From: Pseudomonas sp. dw_358
Lineage (GTDB): Bacteria > Pseudomonadota > Gammaproteobacteria > Pseudomonadales > Pseudomonadaceae
Length of the DNA stretch: 64,000 nucleotides
Assembly (NCBI RefSeq): GCF_018449655.1
Contig: NZ_JAAVUX010000014.1
Location: 1 to 64,000, forward strand
Direction: 5' to 3'
Shown: positions 1-8,134 of the stretch, in pieces
Layout of the letters: each line of letters starts with the position of its first letter
Position numbering within the stretch: position 1 is the first letter of the stretch
The notes under the pieces: generated by a model
What the model was told of the DNA's origin: nothing
Database searches by the model: none
What the model saw: the letters and a program-made list of their open reading frames with translations, nothing else
Position numbers and translations under genes: made by a program

Positions 1-165
1 GGATCGTGGCTGAGGTCGCGGCGGCGCTGTTGCTCTGGCTGTTGCTCTGGCTACCCGGAGCGCAGCGTAGGGCCAATACGGGTGCGGAGACCTTTTACTT
101 CCTTTTGGCTGCGCCGGCACTCCGGTCTTTCCAAAAGGGAGTCGCTGTAAAAGCGGAAGGGGCCT
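1..165. repeat. Partial copy of an intergenic repeat element
   Basis: This gene-free stretch begins with GGATCGTGGCT, carries two exact copies of the 12 bp unit CTGTTGCTCTGG (27-50), and then a block from 69 to 156 (starting AGGGCCAATACGGG, ending in CTGTAAAAGCGG). The same start and the same block recur in the same order at 55627 and 55716-55803, and the block recurs inverted at about 55080-55165. It is therefore a dispersed Pseudomonas-type repeat whose left part lies outside the window. Short reading frames across it are repeat artefacts. Confidence 0.75.
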
Positions 166-196
166 TCGGCCACCCTGGAGATGCCGGATAAGCCCG

Positions 197-1084
197 TCAT
201 GGCCCCTGAAGAGACACCCCCTCCAACACTCGAAAAAACGCTCGCTTGCACGCCGTATCCAGTTCCCCCCACGCCACCCCGATCCCCGCACCCGGCAGTT
301 CCAGCGCCAGGGGCCGCACCACCACCCCCGGCGGCAACACCGCTGCGGCCTGGGCCGGCACCAGGCCAATCCCTTGCCCCGATGCCACCAGCGCCAGCAT
401 GGTGGTGAACTCCCCCAGCTCCCTGGCCCACTGCAACTGCGCGCCGCCTTGGTGAAACGCCACCAGCATCAGGTCATGCAAGCAGGGGGCAAACTTGCGC
501 GCCAGCACGAACACCTCGCGCGCGACCAATTGCGCAGGCTCGATCCGCTCGGCGGCGCACAAGGGATCGCTGCTGGGCAAGGCCACCACCAAGCCCTCGT
601 CGAACAGGCGCCGGGTGTGCAGGCCGGGTAGACTGAGGGGCAGGCGCACCAGGCCGAAATCCAGTGAGTTGTCCAACAACGCGCGGGCCTGCAGGGGCGA
701 TGGCAGGTCCTTGAGTTCCAGCTCGATGCCCGGCAATTGCGCGTGCATGGCCCGCAGCAAGGCCGGCAACAGCCGCGGCAGCACCGAAGAGACGAACGCC
801 ACCCGAACCACGCCGATCTCGCCTTCGTGGGCGCGCTTGACCACCTCGCGGGTGCGCGCGGCCTGACGCAGGGTGGCCAGCGCTTCAGGCAGCATCAGCC
901 GGCCCTCGTCCGTCAAGGCCACGTGATGGCGGTCACGCTCGAACAGCCGCGCCCCGACGCTTTCCTCCAGCGCGCGGATCTGCGCACTGAGGGCCGGCTG
1001 AACGATGTGCAGGCGCAAAGCCGCCCGGCTGAAATGCAACTCCTCGGCCAAGGCCACGAAGGCGCGCAGGTGCTTGAGTTCCAA
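197..1084 (-). CDS. LysR-family transcriptional regulator
   Basis: A 295-residue LysR regulator. The N-terminus (MELKHLRAFVALAEELHFSR) is the winged HTH with the usual LHFSRAA...QPALSAQIRALE helix pair, followed by a substrate-binding domain ending in VLEGVSLQGP. The start chosen is TTG at 1084, because an AGAGGAG ribosome site sits 5 nt upstream; a longer frame continues upstream but covers the divergent promoter and lacks family similarity. It reads away from the SDR operon at 1212 and shares a palindrome-bearing intergenic region with it, so it is the likely regulator of that operon. The effector is unknown; the family typically binds a pathway substrate or intermediate. Confidence 0.9.
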   Translation of the reverse strand: MELKHLRAFVALAEELHFSRAALRLHIVQPALSAQIRALEESVGARLFERDRHHVALTDEGRLMLPEALATLRQAARTREVVKRAHEGEIGVVRVAFVSSVLPRLLPALLRAMHAQLPGIELELKDLPSPLQARALLDNSLDFGLVRLPLSLPGLHTRRLFDEGLVVALPSSDPLCAAERIEPAQLVAREVFVLARKFAPCLHDLMLVAFHQGGAQLQWARELGEFTTMLALVASGQGIGLVPAQAAAVLPPGVVVRPLALELPGAGIGVAWGELDTACKRAFFRVLEGVSLQGP

Positions 1085-1105
1085 GGGCACTCCTCTGAAA
1101 ATCCC

Positions 1106-1132
1106 AGGGTGATCATAATCCGTGATCACCCT
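1106..1132. promoter_or_regulatory. Perfect inverted repeat, probable LysR operator
   Basis: AGGGTGATCA and TGATCACCCT form perfect 10 bp arms separated by 7 bp (TAATCCG). The site lies between the divergent LysR gene and the SDR operon, 22 bp upstream of the LysR start and 80 bp upstream of the SDR start. That is the usual place for a LysR recognition site. Assignment to this regulator is inference. Confidence 0.7.
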
Positions 1133-1211
1133 ATCAGCACATACGATTGGCGCTCCGCCGTCAACCGCGCTGAACTGATCGACAGACAGAACAACAAACG
1201 CGGAGGGCGCC

Positions 1212-1985
1212 ATGCAGCCACATCCCGATCCATTTCGCCTCGACGGCCAGCGGGCTCTGATCACCGGCTCCGTGCGCGGTATCGGCCTGACGCTGGCCCG
1301 AGGCCTGGCCACCGCCGGCGCGTCGGTCATCATCAACGGCCGCCACCGCGCCGCCGCCGAAGACGTTTGCGCCACCCTGCGGGCCGAAGGCATCCGCGCC
1401 GACTGCAGCGTCTTCGACGTCGCCGAGCACAGCGAAGTGGCCAGCGCCATCGCGGCCGTGGAACAGGAGCTCGGCGCCATCGACATCCTCGTCAACAACG
1501 CCGGCATCCAGCACCGCGCCACCCTCGAGGAATTTACCCCGCAAGACTGGCAGCGCCTGATGCGCACCAACCTGGACGGCGTGTTCAACGTGTCTCAGGC
1601 CGTGGCCCGGCACATGATCGGCCGCGGGCGCGGCAAGATTATCAACATCGGTTCGGTGCAGAGCGAATTGGCCCGCCCCACCATTGCCCCCTACGCTGCC
1701 AGCAAGGGCGCCGTGCGCATGCTGACCCGTGGCATGTGCGCCGACTGGGCCCGCCATGGCCTGCAGATCAACGGCCTGGCCCCCGGCTATTTTCAGACCG
1801 AGCTGAATCGGGCGCTGGTGCAGGACGCCGAATTTTCTCGCTGGCTGTGCCAGCGCACCCCCGCCGGGCGCTGGGGCAAAGTCGAAGAGCTGTGCGGCGC
1901 GGCGGTGTTCCTCGCCTCGCGGGCCGCCGACTTCGTCAACGGCCAGATGCTTTATGTCGACGGTGGTTTGACCAGCGTCGTCTGA
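1212..1985 (+). CDS. SDR-family oxidoreductase, gluconate 5-dehydrogenase-like
   Basis: A 257-residue classical short-chain dehydrogenase, cytosolic and NAD(P)-dependent. The cofactor motif TGSVRGIG is near residue 20, NNAG is near residue 95, the catalytic Ser lies in IINIGSVQS, and the YAASK Tyr-Lys pair follows. Overall it resembles gluconate 5-dehydrogenases (IdnO/Gno), which reduce or oxidise keto-sugar acids, but substrate specificity cannot be read from motifs. GGAGGG precedes the ATG by a few bases. It is the first gene of an operon with a shikimate-dehydrogenase-like gene 21 bp downstream and an MHS transporter, which suggests catabolism of an imported hydroxy acid or polyol acid. 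Confidence 0.88.
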   Translation: MQPHPDPFRLDGQRALITGSVRGIGLTLARGLATAGASVIINGRHRAAAEDVCATLRAEGIRADCSVFDVAEHSEVASAIAAVEQELGAIDILVNNAGIQHRATLEEFTPQDWQRLMRTNLDGVFNVSQAVARHMIGRGRGKIINIGSVQSELARPTIAPYAASKGAVRMLTRGMCADWARHGLQINGLAPGYFQTELNRALVQDAEFSRWLCQRTPAGRWGKVEELCGAAVFLASRAADFVNGQMLYVDGGLTSVV

Positions 1986-2006
1986 CTCTTGAACAAGGAC
2001 TTGCAC

Positions 2007-2822
2007 ATGCCCGCTTCCCTCCCCGTTCTTTGTGGTTCGATCATGGGTTCGCCGTTTTCACTCAGTGCGAAGATCCACAACGCCGCCTACGCCGAGTTGA
2101 GCCTGGACTACACCTTCGTGTGCTTCGGCGTCGATGATCCCGAAGCAGCGGTGCAAGCCATCCGCACCCTCGGCGTGCGCGGCATGAACGTGTCCATGCC
2201 CTACAAGCAGGCGGTGATGCCATTCCTCGATGCAATCGACCCGTCGGCCCAGGCCATTGGCGCGGTCAACACCATCAACAACGTCGACGGCCAGCTCACT
2301 GGCTATAACACCGATTACCTGGGCGCCGTGCGCGCCTTGCAGGAGGTGCGACGGCTCAGCGGCCAGCGCATCGCCGTGATCGGCGCCGGTGGCGCAGCGC
2401 GGGCCGTGGTCTACGGTTGCGCGGGCGCAGGCGCCCAGGTCACGGTGTTCAACCGCTCGGCCGAACGCGGACGCGCCCTGGCGGCCGACCTCGGCGTACG
2501 CTTTGGCGGCGATCTGTCGGCCTTCGCGGCGCAGGATTTCGACGTGGTGATCAACGCCACCTCGGCGGGCTTCAAGCAGCCGGACGTCAACCCGCTGGAT
2601 GGCCAACTGTCCGCGCACCTGGTGGTAATGGACGTGGCCTTCATGCCGGTGCGCACAGCACTCCTGCGTCAAGCCCAAGCCCTGGGCTGTACCACGGTGG
2701 CCGGTACGCGGATGCTGGTGCATCAGGCCTGTCGACAGATCGAGTTGTACACCGGCCACGACGCGCCCATCGAGGTGATGGAGCGCGCGATGCTGGCCGA
2801 GATCGAACGTTTGAACCTCTGA
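2007..2822 (+). CDS. Shikimate/quinate dehydrogenase-like protein (AroE family)
   Basis: A 271-residue AroE-family protein. The N-terminal substrate domain has the catalytic Lys in NVSMPYKQAV and the Asp in YNTDYLGAV; the Rossmann domain has IGAGGAARAV followed by NRSAERG, a pattern suited to NADP. ATG 2007 was chosen because AAGGAC lies 6 nt upstream; an in-frame TTG at 1989 has no such site. The SPFSLSAKIHN region takes the place of the usual S-x-S-P shikimate-binding serines. Catabolic paralogues of AroE often sit in quinate or hydroxyaromatic operons, and this one is flanked by an SDR and a transporter rather than aro genes, so a catabolic role is inferred. Confidence 0.85.
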   Translation: MPASLPVLCGSIMGSPFSLSAKIHNAAYAELSLDYTFVCFGVDDPEAAVQAIRTLGVRGMNVSMPYKQAVMPFLDAIDPSAQAIGAVNTINNVDGQLTGYNTDYLGAVRALQEVRRLSGQRIAVIGAGGAARAVVYGCAGAGAQVTVFNRSAERGRALAADLGVRFGGDLSAFAAQDFDVVINATSAGFKQPDVNPLDGQLSAHLVVMDVAFMPVRTALLRQAQALGCTTVAGTRMLVHQACRQIELYTGHDAPIEVMERAMLAEIERLNL

Positions 2823-2882
2823 GCTCTCCCACTTTGACCACTCACAAGAAGACGCGCCCAAGCGCGCCTTGAGGACCGCACC

Positions 2883-4295
2883 ATGACCGATGACACCGTC
2901 AGCAGCAGCGACCTGAAACGCGCCGCCTGGGCCTGCTCCCTGGGCAGCGCCCTGGAATACTATGACTTTGCCCTCTACAGCCTGGCCTCGGCATTGATCT
3001 TCGGCCCGCTGTTCTTCCCCGAACAGACCCGCACCATGGCGCTGATTGCCAGCTTCGGCACTTACTTCCTGGGTTTCGCCGTGCGCCCCTTGGGCGGCGT
3101 GCTGTTCGGCATGATCGGCGACCGCATCGGCCGCAAGTTCGTGCTTTCGGCCACCGTGCTGCTGATGGGTGTGTCCAGCACCCTGATCGGGGCACTCCCC
3201 ACCTTCCATGACGTCGGCTACCTGGCACCCACCCTGCTGGTCGTGCTGCGACTGCTGCAAGGCCTGGGGGCTGGGGCCGAGCAAGCTGGCGCGGCCGTGA
3301 TGATGACCGAGTACGCGCCCAAGGGCCGACGCGGTTTCTTCGCCGCTCTGCCGTTCCTCGGCATTCAGCTGGGCACCATCCTCGCTGCGCTGGTGTATTT
3401 CTTCGTGGTCAGCGGCAACCCCCACGTGACGGAAACCTGGCTGTGGCGCGTGCCGTTCTTCATCAGTGTGGTCATTGTCGGGGTGGGCCTGTGGATGCGC
3501 CTGCGCTTGAAAGAGTCACCTACCTTCATCCGCCTCAAGGCGCTGAAGCGCGAAACCGCCAACCCGCTGAAAAGCGCGTTTACTCACTCGAAAAAAACCT
3601 TGCTGATCGGCGTCGGTCTGCGCCTGGCAGAGAACGGCGGTTCGTCGATCTATCAGGCGCTGGCCGTCAGCTACATCGTCAACGTGGTGGGGCTCAAGGG
3701 CCCGGTGGGAGTGCTGACGCTGATCTGCGCCGCCAGTGTCGGCGCCATCATCACGCCGCTGGCCGGCCGCATCAGTGACCGCTTTGGCCGGGTCAAGGTG
3801 TACCGCTTCTTTGCCCTGCTGCAACTGGTCCTGGCCTTCCCGGTGTGGTGGACCTTGAGCCAGGGCAACGTGGTGGCCAGCATCATTGCCATTTCCATCG
3901 CTTTGGGCGTCGGCACCTGGGGCATGTTCGGCACCCAGGCCTCGTTGATGCCGGAACTGTTCGGCTCGCGCCATCGCTACATGGGCGTCTCCATTGCCCG
4001 GGAAGCCTCGGCGGTTATCGCCGGCGGCATCGCTCCGATGATCGGTGCCGGGATCATCGCCCTGGTGGTGCTCGGCCACGAGGGTGAGGCCCGTGCCGGG
4101 CTCGACGCCTGGCTGCCGATTGCCTGCTACCTGGCCGGGCTGACGCTGATCACCCTGTACACCACGTTCAAGATGCCGGAAACCCTCAACCGCGACCTGG
4201 ATGAGCCTCGTGATGCGCTGGAGGTGGCCGAGGCCCAGCTGGCGTCTGCCATCAACGGTCGCCACCCTCCCCATGCCGCCCAGGCTCATTTGTAG
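2883..4295 (+). CDS. MFS transporter, metabolite:H+ symporter (MHS) family
   Basis: A 470-residue inner-membrane transporter with 12 predicted helices. The start (LKRAAWACSLGSALEYYDFALY) and the loop 2-3 motif GMIGDRIGRKF are typical of the MHS family (ShiA, KgtP, ProP, citrate permeases), which import organic acids and zwitterions with protons. A second GRISDRFGRVKV loop lies between helices 8 and 9. It is the last gene of the LysR-controlled operon, 60 bp after the AroE-like gene, so it probably brings in the substrate handled by the two dehydrogenases. Its TAG stop lies within a REP-like hairpin. Confidence 0.88.
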   Translation: MTDDTVSSSDLKRAAWACSLGSALEYYDFALYSLASALIFGPLFFPEQTRTMALIASFGTYFLGFAVRPLGGVLFGMIGDRIGRKFVLSATVLLMGVSSTLIGALPTFHDVGYLAPTLLVVLRLLQGLGAGAEQAGAAVMMTEYAPKGRRGFFAALPFLGIQLGTILAALVYFFVVSGNPHVTETWLWRVPFFISVVIVGVGLWMRLRLKESPTFIRLKALKRETANPLKSAFTHSKKTLLIGVGLRLAENGGSSIYQALAVSYIVNVVGLKGPVGVLTLICAASVGAIITPLAGRISDRFGRVKVYRFFALLQLVLAFPVWWTLSQGNVVASIIAISIALGVGTWGMFGTQASLMPELFGSRHRYMGVSIAREASAVIAGGIAPMIGAGIIALVVLGHEGEARAGLDAWLPIACYLAGLTLITLYTTFKMPETLNRDLDEPRDALEVAEAQLASAINGRHPPHAAQAHL

Positions 4296-4319
4296 GATCG
4301 AGCTTGCCCGGTCCTACAA
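4290..4319. repeat. REP-like hairpin overlapping the transporter stop codon
   Basis: TTGTAGGA and TCCTACAA are perfect 8 bp arms around a GAGCTTGCCC-type core, matching the general form of Pseudomonas REP elements (GTAGGAGCGAGCTTGC...). It lies between two convergent genes, where it can serve as a transcript end. The left arm contains the stop codon of the MHS transporter. Confidence 0.6.
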
Positions 4320-4340
4320 GTGAGCTGGTGTTTGCTGGGG

Positions 4341-5525
4341 TCAGCGCCCCAGCGCCCAGCGCCGGCAATGCTCCAGATAGCCCTGTTCATGGCTGCCCAC
4401 CAATTGCACCACGCTGGTCCACAGCCACGACGGGGCCTGGAGGTTGTCGGAGCGGTTGAGCTGCAACTCGGCCAGCCAGCTTTTGCGGGTGGCGGCGTCC
4501 ATCTGCCGCGCGTGGGCACGGCCGACCACCTGGGCCAGGTACGCCGCGGCGGCCATGGCATCGGCCTGGCTCAAGTTGTCGATGTCCAGTTTCATGTCCT
4601 GGGGCAGCAGCTCGCGGATAAACACCCCTTGTTCGAGAAAACGCGTGGCCTGCATGCGGTCCCCGAGGCTCGGGGACAGATGCCGCGCGCCCTCCACCAC
4701 CCGCTTCGCATTGTCCCGAGGCATGGACGCGCGAGGTGCACGGGGGGCCGCTGCGGCAACAGCCTGCTTGACATCGATCAGGCAATAGTCCTGCTCCTTT
4801 TCATCCCCCACCCCCAACAGCACGGCATAACGCAGCAGGCCCAGCGAGCTGCAACCCTTGACCCAGTAGGCCGCATCCAGCAACTGCACCTGAGCATCAT
4901 CCGGGCGGCCCTTGAGCGAAGTGACAAGACGGTGCAGGGCCGGCGTGGCGCACAAGGTCGCGATGGCCGATTTTTCATCCCGCGCCAAGGGCCAGAAGCT
5001 CTTGCCTTGTGGAATGGTCGGCCGCGCATTGTCGATGCGCTCGCGGGCCAGGTGCTTCCAGGTGCGTTTGACCGCTGCGCGCATCCCCGAGGCCACCTGT
5101 GGCGGACGCTCCAGCTCCTCCCCGGGACGATGGCGGAACGCTTGCTGATAGCCGCGCATCATTTCTTCAAGCATGCGCGCGGTGGTGACCCCGGGCAGGT
5201 CCGAGCCCCGCGCCGCCGTAGCCAGGGACAGTGCCAGGCGGACCAGATCATGCACCGGGTTGCCGATCACGCTCTGGTCCAGATCGCGAATCTGCATGTC
5301 GATACGCCCCTTGAGGTCACCGGTAGGCCCCAGGTTGCCGGCATGGCAATCACCGCAGATCCACACCGCCGGCCCATGGGGCAGACGGCGGCCGCGCTGA
5401 CTGTGAAGCCATTCGTAAAATTGCACCGTGCTGCCGCGCACATAGGCATGGGCGGAGCGGGCCATTTTTTCATTGCGCAGCTGGGTGAGCAGGTCGGCAC
5501 GGGCGGAACGAGTGGGTAATTTCAT
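4341..5525 (-). CDS. DUF2252 family protein
   Basis: A 394-residue soluble protein of the DUF2252 family. Residues 58-64 read GDCHAGN and residues 79-83 read IRDLD; these resemble the catalytic-loop H-x-x-N and metal-binding Asp of aminoglycoside-phosphotransferase/kinase-like folds, so a phosphotransfer activity is plausible but undemonstrated. No signal peptide or membrane segment is seen. It stands alone, convergent with the MHS transporter and divergent from the FUSC gene. The family has no settled function that I can name. Confidence 0.8.
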   Translation of the reverse strand: MKLPTRSARADLLTQLRNEKMARSAHAYVRGSTVQFYEWLHSQRGRRLPHGPAVWICGDCHAGNLGPTGDLKGRIDMQIRDLDQSVIGNPVHDLVRLALSLATAARGSDLPGVTTARMLEEMMRGYQQAFRHRPGEELERPPQVASGMRAAVKRTWKHLARERIDNARPTIPQGKSFWPLARDEKSAIATLCATPALHRLVTSLKGRPDDAQVQLLDAAYWVKGCSSLGLLRYAVLLGVGDEKEQDYCLIDVKQAVAAAAPRAPRASMPRDNAKRVVEGARHLSPSLGDRMQATRFLEQGVFIRELLPQDMKLDIDNLSQADAMAAAAYLAQVVGRAHARQMDAATRKSWLAELQLNRSDNLQAPSWLWTSVVQLVGSHEQGYLEHCRRWALGR

Positions 5526-5628
5526 TGCAAAATGTTTCTAGGGAAGAGATCAGTAGACGCAGTACCGGTCGCTTCGTTTCAAACCTTTGCTAGACTGCCG
5601 CGCTCGACCCCTCACAGCATCTGACCCC

Positions 5629-6696
5629 ATGCCCCACGCGTTGAGCTCCATTCTCGGTATCTGGCTGCGCCGCTTGCTGCGCCCCCTCTTCGATCCCTAT
5701 CGCCGCTTCCGTCATGCCCGGTTGATTCACGCCGTGCGGGTGGTGGTCGGCCTGCTGGTGTCGATCCTCCTGACCACCGGTATCCATCTGCCCCACGGCG
5801 AATGGGCCTCGGTGACCTTGCTGATTGTCATCGGCGGTTTGCAGCACCACGGCAACATCGGCAAGAAATCCGTGGAGCGCGCCTACGGCACCCTGATCGG
5901 TGCCGGGTTGGGGCTGGCGGTGGTGGCCCAGCAGGATTACCTCGGCATGCCGCTGTTGACCTACCTGCTGATGTCGGTGGCCTGCGGCTTCTTCGCCTAC
6001 CATGCCATCGGCAAGGGAGGCTACACCGCGCTGCTCTCGGCGATCACTTTGTTCATCGTCGCCGGCCATGGCGACAACCCCTTGAGCGACGGGCTGTGGC
6101 GCACGGTGGACATCCTCATCGGCATTGTCCTGGCCCTGGCGTTTTCCTTCGCCCTGCCGCTGTACGCGGTGTACTCCTGGCGCTACAACCTGGCCGACGG
6201 CCTGCGCGGCTGCGCCCATGTCTACAAGCGCATCATCCGCGGCGATGCGGTCAGCGCCGACGAGCATCACAAGCTCATGGGCAAGCTGAACGCGACCATG
6301 CTGCAGCTGCGTTCGCTGATGCCCTCGGTGTCCAAGGAAGTGCGCATCTCGGTCACCGAGCTCGAGGCCATCCAGGGCCACTTCCGCTTGTGCCTGAGCA
6401 CCCTGGAACTGCTCGGCAACCTGCGCCCCAACGGCAGCGACGCTCAGGCCATGGGGCACCTGCAAACCCTGCTGGCCAGCGAACATCGGCAAGTTTCCCG
6501 GCAGCTGCTGGGCATGGCGCGGGCCCTCAAGGGCGGCGCGACCCAACGCCTTGAACGCAGTATCGAACTCGCGCCGCAGGCCGAAGTCATCCCGGCGGAG
6601 CTGGTGGGCTACCGCCTCCTGACCCTGGAGCTGGTAAAAAATGTCGCGGCGCTGCAAGAGTGTCTGGCGCAGACATCGGCGCGCTGGAAAATTTGA
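5629..6696 (+). CDS. FUSC-family inner-membrane protein
   Basis: A 355-residue membrane protein. Residues about 30-200 hold six hydrophobic segments (VRVVVGLLVSILLTTGI, LGLAVVAQQ, LLTYLLMSVACGFFAY and others) with the HGEWASVTLLIVIGG and KSVERAYGTLIGAGLG signatures of the fusaric-acid-resistance / YccS type. The C-terminal 150 residues are soluble and helical. ATG 5629 was preferred over an upstream TTG because it begins at the first family-like segment. These proteins are thought to help export aromatic acids; no partner periplasmic adaptor is adjacent, so the substrate is unknown. Confidence 0.85.
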   Translation: MPHALSSILGIWLRRLLRPLFDPYRRFRHARLIHAVRVVVGLLVSILLTTGIHLPHGEWASVTLLIVIGGLQHHGNIGKKSVERAYGTLIGAGLGLAVVAQQDYLGMPLLTYLLMSVACGFFAYHAIGKGGYTALLSAITLFIVAGHGDNPLSDGLWRTVDILIGIVLALAFSFALPLYAVYSWRYNLADGLRGCAHVYKRIIRGDAVSADEHHKLMGKLNATMLQLRSLMPSVSKEVRISVTELEAIQGHFRLCLSTLELLGNLRPNGSDAQAMGHLQTLLASEHRQVSRQLLGMARALKGGATQRLERSIELAPQAEVIPAELVGYRLLTLELVKNVAALQECLAQTSARWKI

Positions 6697-6766
6697 GGCA
6701 CTCTCGGGCCTTGCTGGCGTCTAGTGAACTGAGACGTTCCCAGACACCTGCACAGGCCCCTTGCGC

Positions 6767-7393
6767 ATGATCACCGTTCACCACCTGAACAACTCCCGTT
6801 CCCAGCGCATCCTCTGGCTGCTCGAAGAGCTGGATGTGCCCTACGAACTCAAGCGCTACCAGCGCGACCCCAAGACCCAGCTGGCGCCGCCTGAACTCAA
6901 GGCGATCAACCCACTGGGCAAATCGCCGGTGATTCAGGACGGCCCGCACACCCTGATCGAGTCGGGCGCGATCATCGACTACCTGATCCGCCGCCACGGC
7001 GACGGCCGTCTACAACCGGACCCAGCCACTGCCACCTATGACGAATACGTGCAATGGCTGCACTTCGCCGAAGGCTCGGCCATGCTGCCGCTGATGCTCA
7101 ACCTCTACGTCAGCCGCCTGGGCGAGGCCGGCGCACCGCTGCAACCGCGCATCCAGAGCGAACTGGCCAATTACCTGGGTTACCTGAACCAGGCGTTGAG
7201 CCAGGTGGACTTCCTGTTGGGGGATGAGCTCAGCGGTGCCGATATCCAGATGAGCTTCATCGGCGAAATCGCGCGCAAGCAGGGGTTGTTGGGGCCGTAT
7301 CCGCATGTGGAGTCGTGGGTTGGGCGGTTTCAGGCACGGTCGGCGTATCAGGCGGCGGTGAAGGTGGGGGGGGATTATAGTTACGCGAGTTGA
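6767..7393 (+). CDS. Glutathione S-transferase
   Basis: A 208-residue cytosolic GST. The thioredoxin-like N-domain has NSRSQRILWLLEEL (the Ser-Arg pair at the glutathione site), the cis-Pro motif GKSPVIQDG and the ESGAIIDYL glutamate-serine pair that binds the gamma-glutamyl group. The all-helical C-domain includes FLLGDELSGADIQMSF. ATG 6767 gives the canonical MITVHHL start. The gene lies 70 bp behind the FUSC gene on the same strand and is convergent with a DoxX gene, which suggests a small detoxification group, though co-transcription is not certain. Confidence 0.9.
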   Translation: MITVHHLNNSRSQRILWLLEELDVPYELKRYQRDPKTQLAPPELKAINPLGKSPVIQDGPHTLIESGAIIDYLIRRHGDGRLQPDPATATYDEYVQWLHFAEGSAMLPLMLNLYVSRLGEAGAPLQPRIQSELANYLGYLNQALSQVDFLLGDELSGADIQMSFIGEIARKQGLLGPYPHVESWVGRFQARSAYQAAVKVGGDYSYAS

Positions 7394-7415
7394 GGGTTCA
7401 GGGGGGCATGCGGGG

Positions 7416-7856
7416 TCACGAACGGCACCGCCACTCCCCCGGCCCGGCAATCGCCAAAAACCCGAACACAATCACATACAACCATCCGAACTGCCCTTGC
7501 TCCAGCGTCCACTCCGGGTGCACCACCACCAGTGCCACCAGCAGCAGCCCGATGATCGCCAGGCTGGCCAGGCGGGTGAAGACACCGGCAATGATCAGCA
7601 GCGGGCACAGCACTTCCACCGCCACCGAAAGCCCCAGGGTCAGCGGCGCGCCGAGGTGGAACGGGTCTTCGATCAGCGCCAGCTGTTCGTGCCAGTGCAG
7701 TGCCTTGGGCAGGCCGTGAATCTTCAATAACATCAACGACACGCACAGGCGCATGGCCAACAGCGCCAACGCCAGGCGTGTGCGATCGGAAACAAAGCGG
7801 GTGGCAGTCAGCGTCGAGTCGGACACGGTGCGAACACTCTCTGGCGGCAATGGCAC
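7416..7856 (-). CDS. DoxX family membrane protein
   Basis: A 146-residue protein with four predicted transmembrane helices (LALALLAMRLCVSLML, LTLGLSVAVEVLCPLLIIAGV, ASLAIIGLLLVALVVV, WLYVIVFGFLAIAG). The layout and the LxLxVAVEVLCPLLIIxG segment fit the DoxX/DoxD family. Family members have been linked to quinone-coupled or oxidative-stress functions, but this one has no diagnostic partner. The N-terminal 24 residues are polar, and a start further inside is possible. It converges with the GST gene and diverges from the large hybrid sensor gene. Confidence 0.75.
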   Translation of the reverse strand: MPLPPESVRTVSDSTLTATRFVSDRTRLALALLAMRLCVSLMLLKIHGLPKALHWHEQLALIEDPFHLGAPLTLGLSVAVEVLCPLLIIAGVFTRLASLAIIGLLLVALVVVHPEWTLEQGQFGWLYVIVFGFLAIAGPGEWRCRS

Positions 7857-8134
7857 GGGGTGGAGCGGCCCACATTAAGGCCGGCCTCGCTCGGTGCATT
7901 GCATGCTTGTGCTAATCCATGGGTCACGTGGCGATTTTCCAAAAAAGCACAAGAGGGCTATAAATTCCTCCACAGCCCTGTATTCACTGCCGCCGTCGGC
8001 GAGCTTGGTCCACGTGTGCTGCGCGGCCGCCGCAGGCCTCCTGGCGCCGGTGTTCATGCGCTTTATCTTTGCGCCCGGCCACTCCTATGATTGTCCTCCG
8101 TGGGGTTGACGATGCCCCTCCCAAGGGAATGTTC

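Noticed and set aside
197..1588. 463-residue minus-strand frame extending the LysR gene upstream
   Set aside because: The extra 168 residues cover the divergent promoter and SDR gene in antisense and have no family features; the TTG with AGAGGAG at 1084 is the better start.
2058..3425. 455-residue minus-strand frame across the AroE-like and MHS genes
   Set aside because: Antisense to two well-supported genes, rich in His/Gln/Gly as expected for a high-GC shadow frame.
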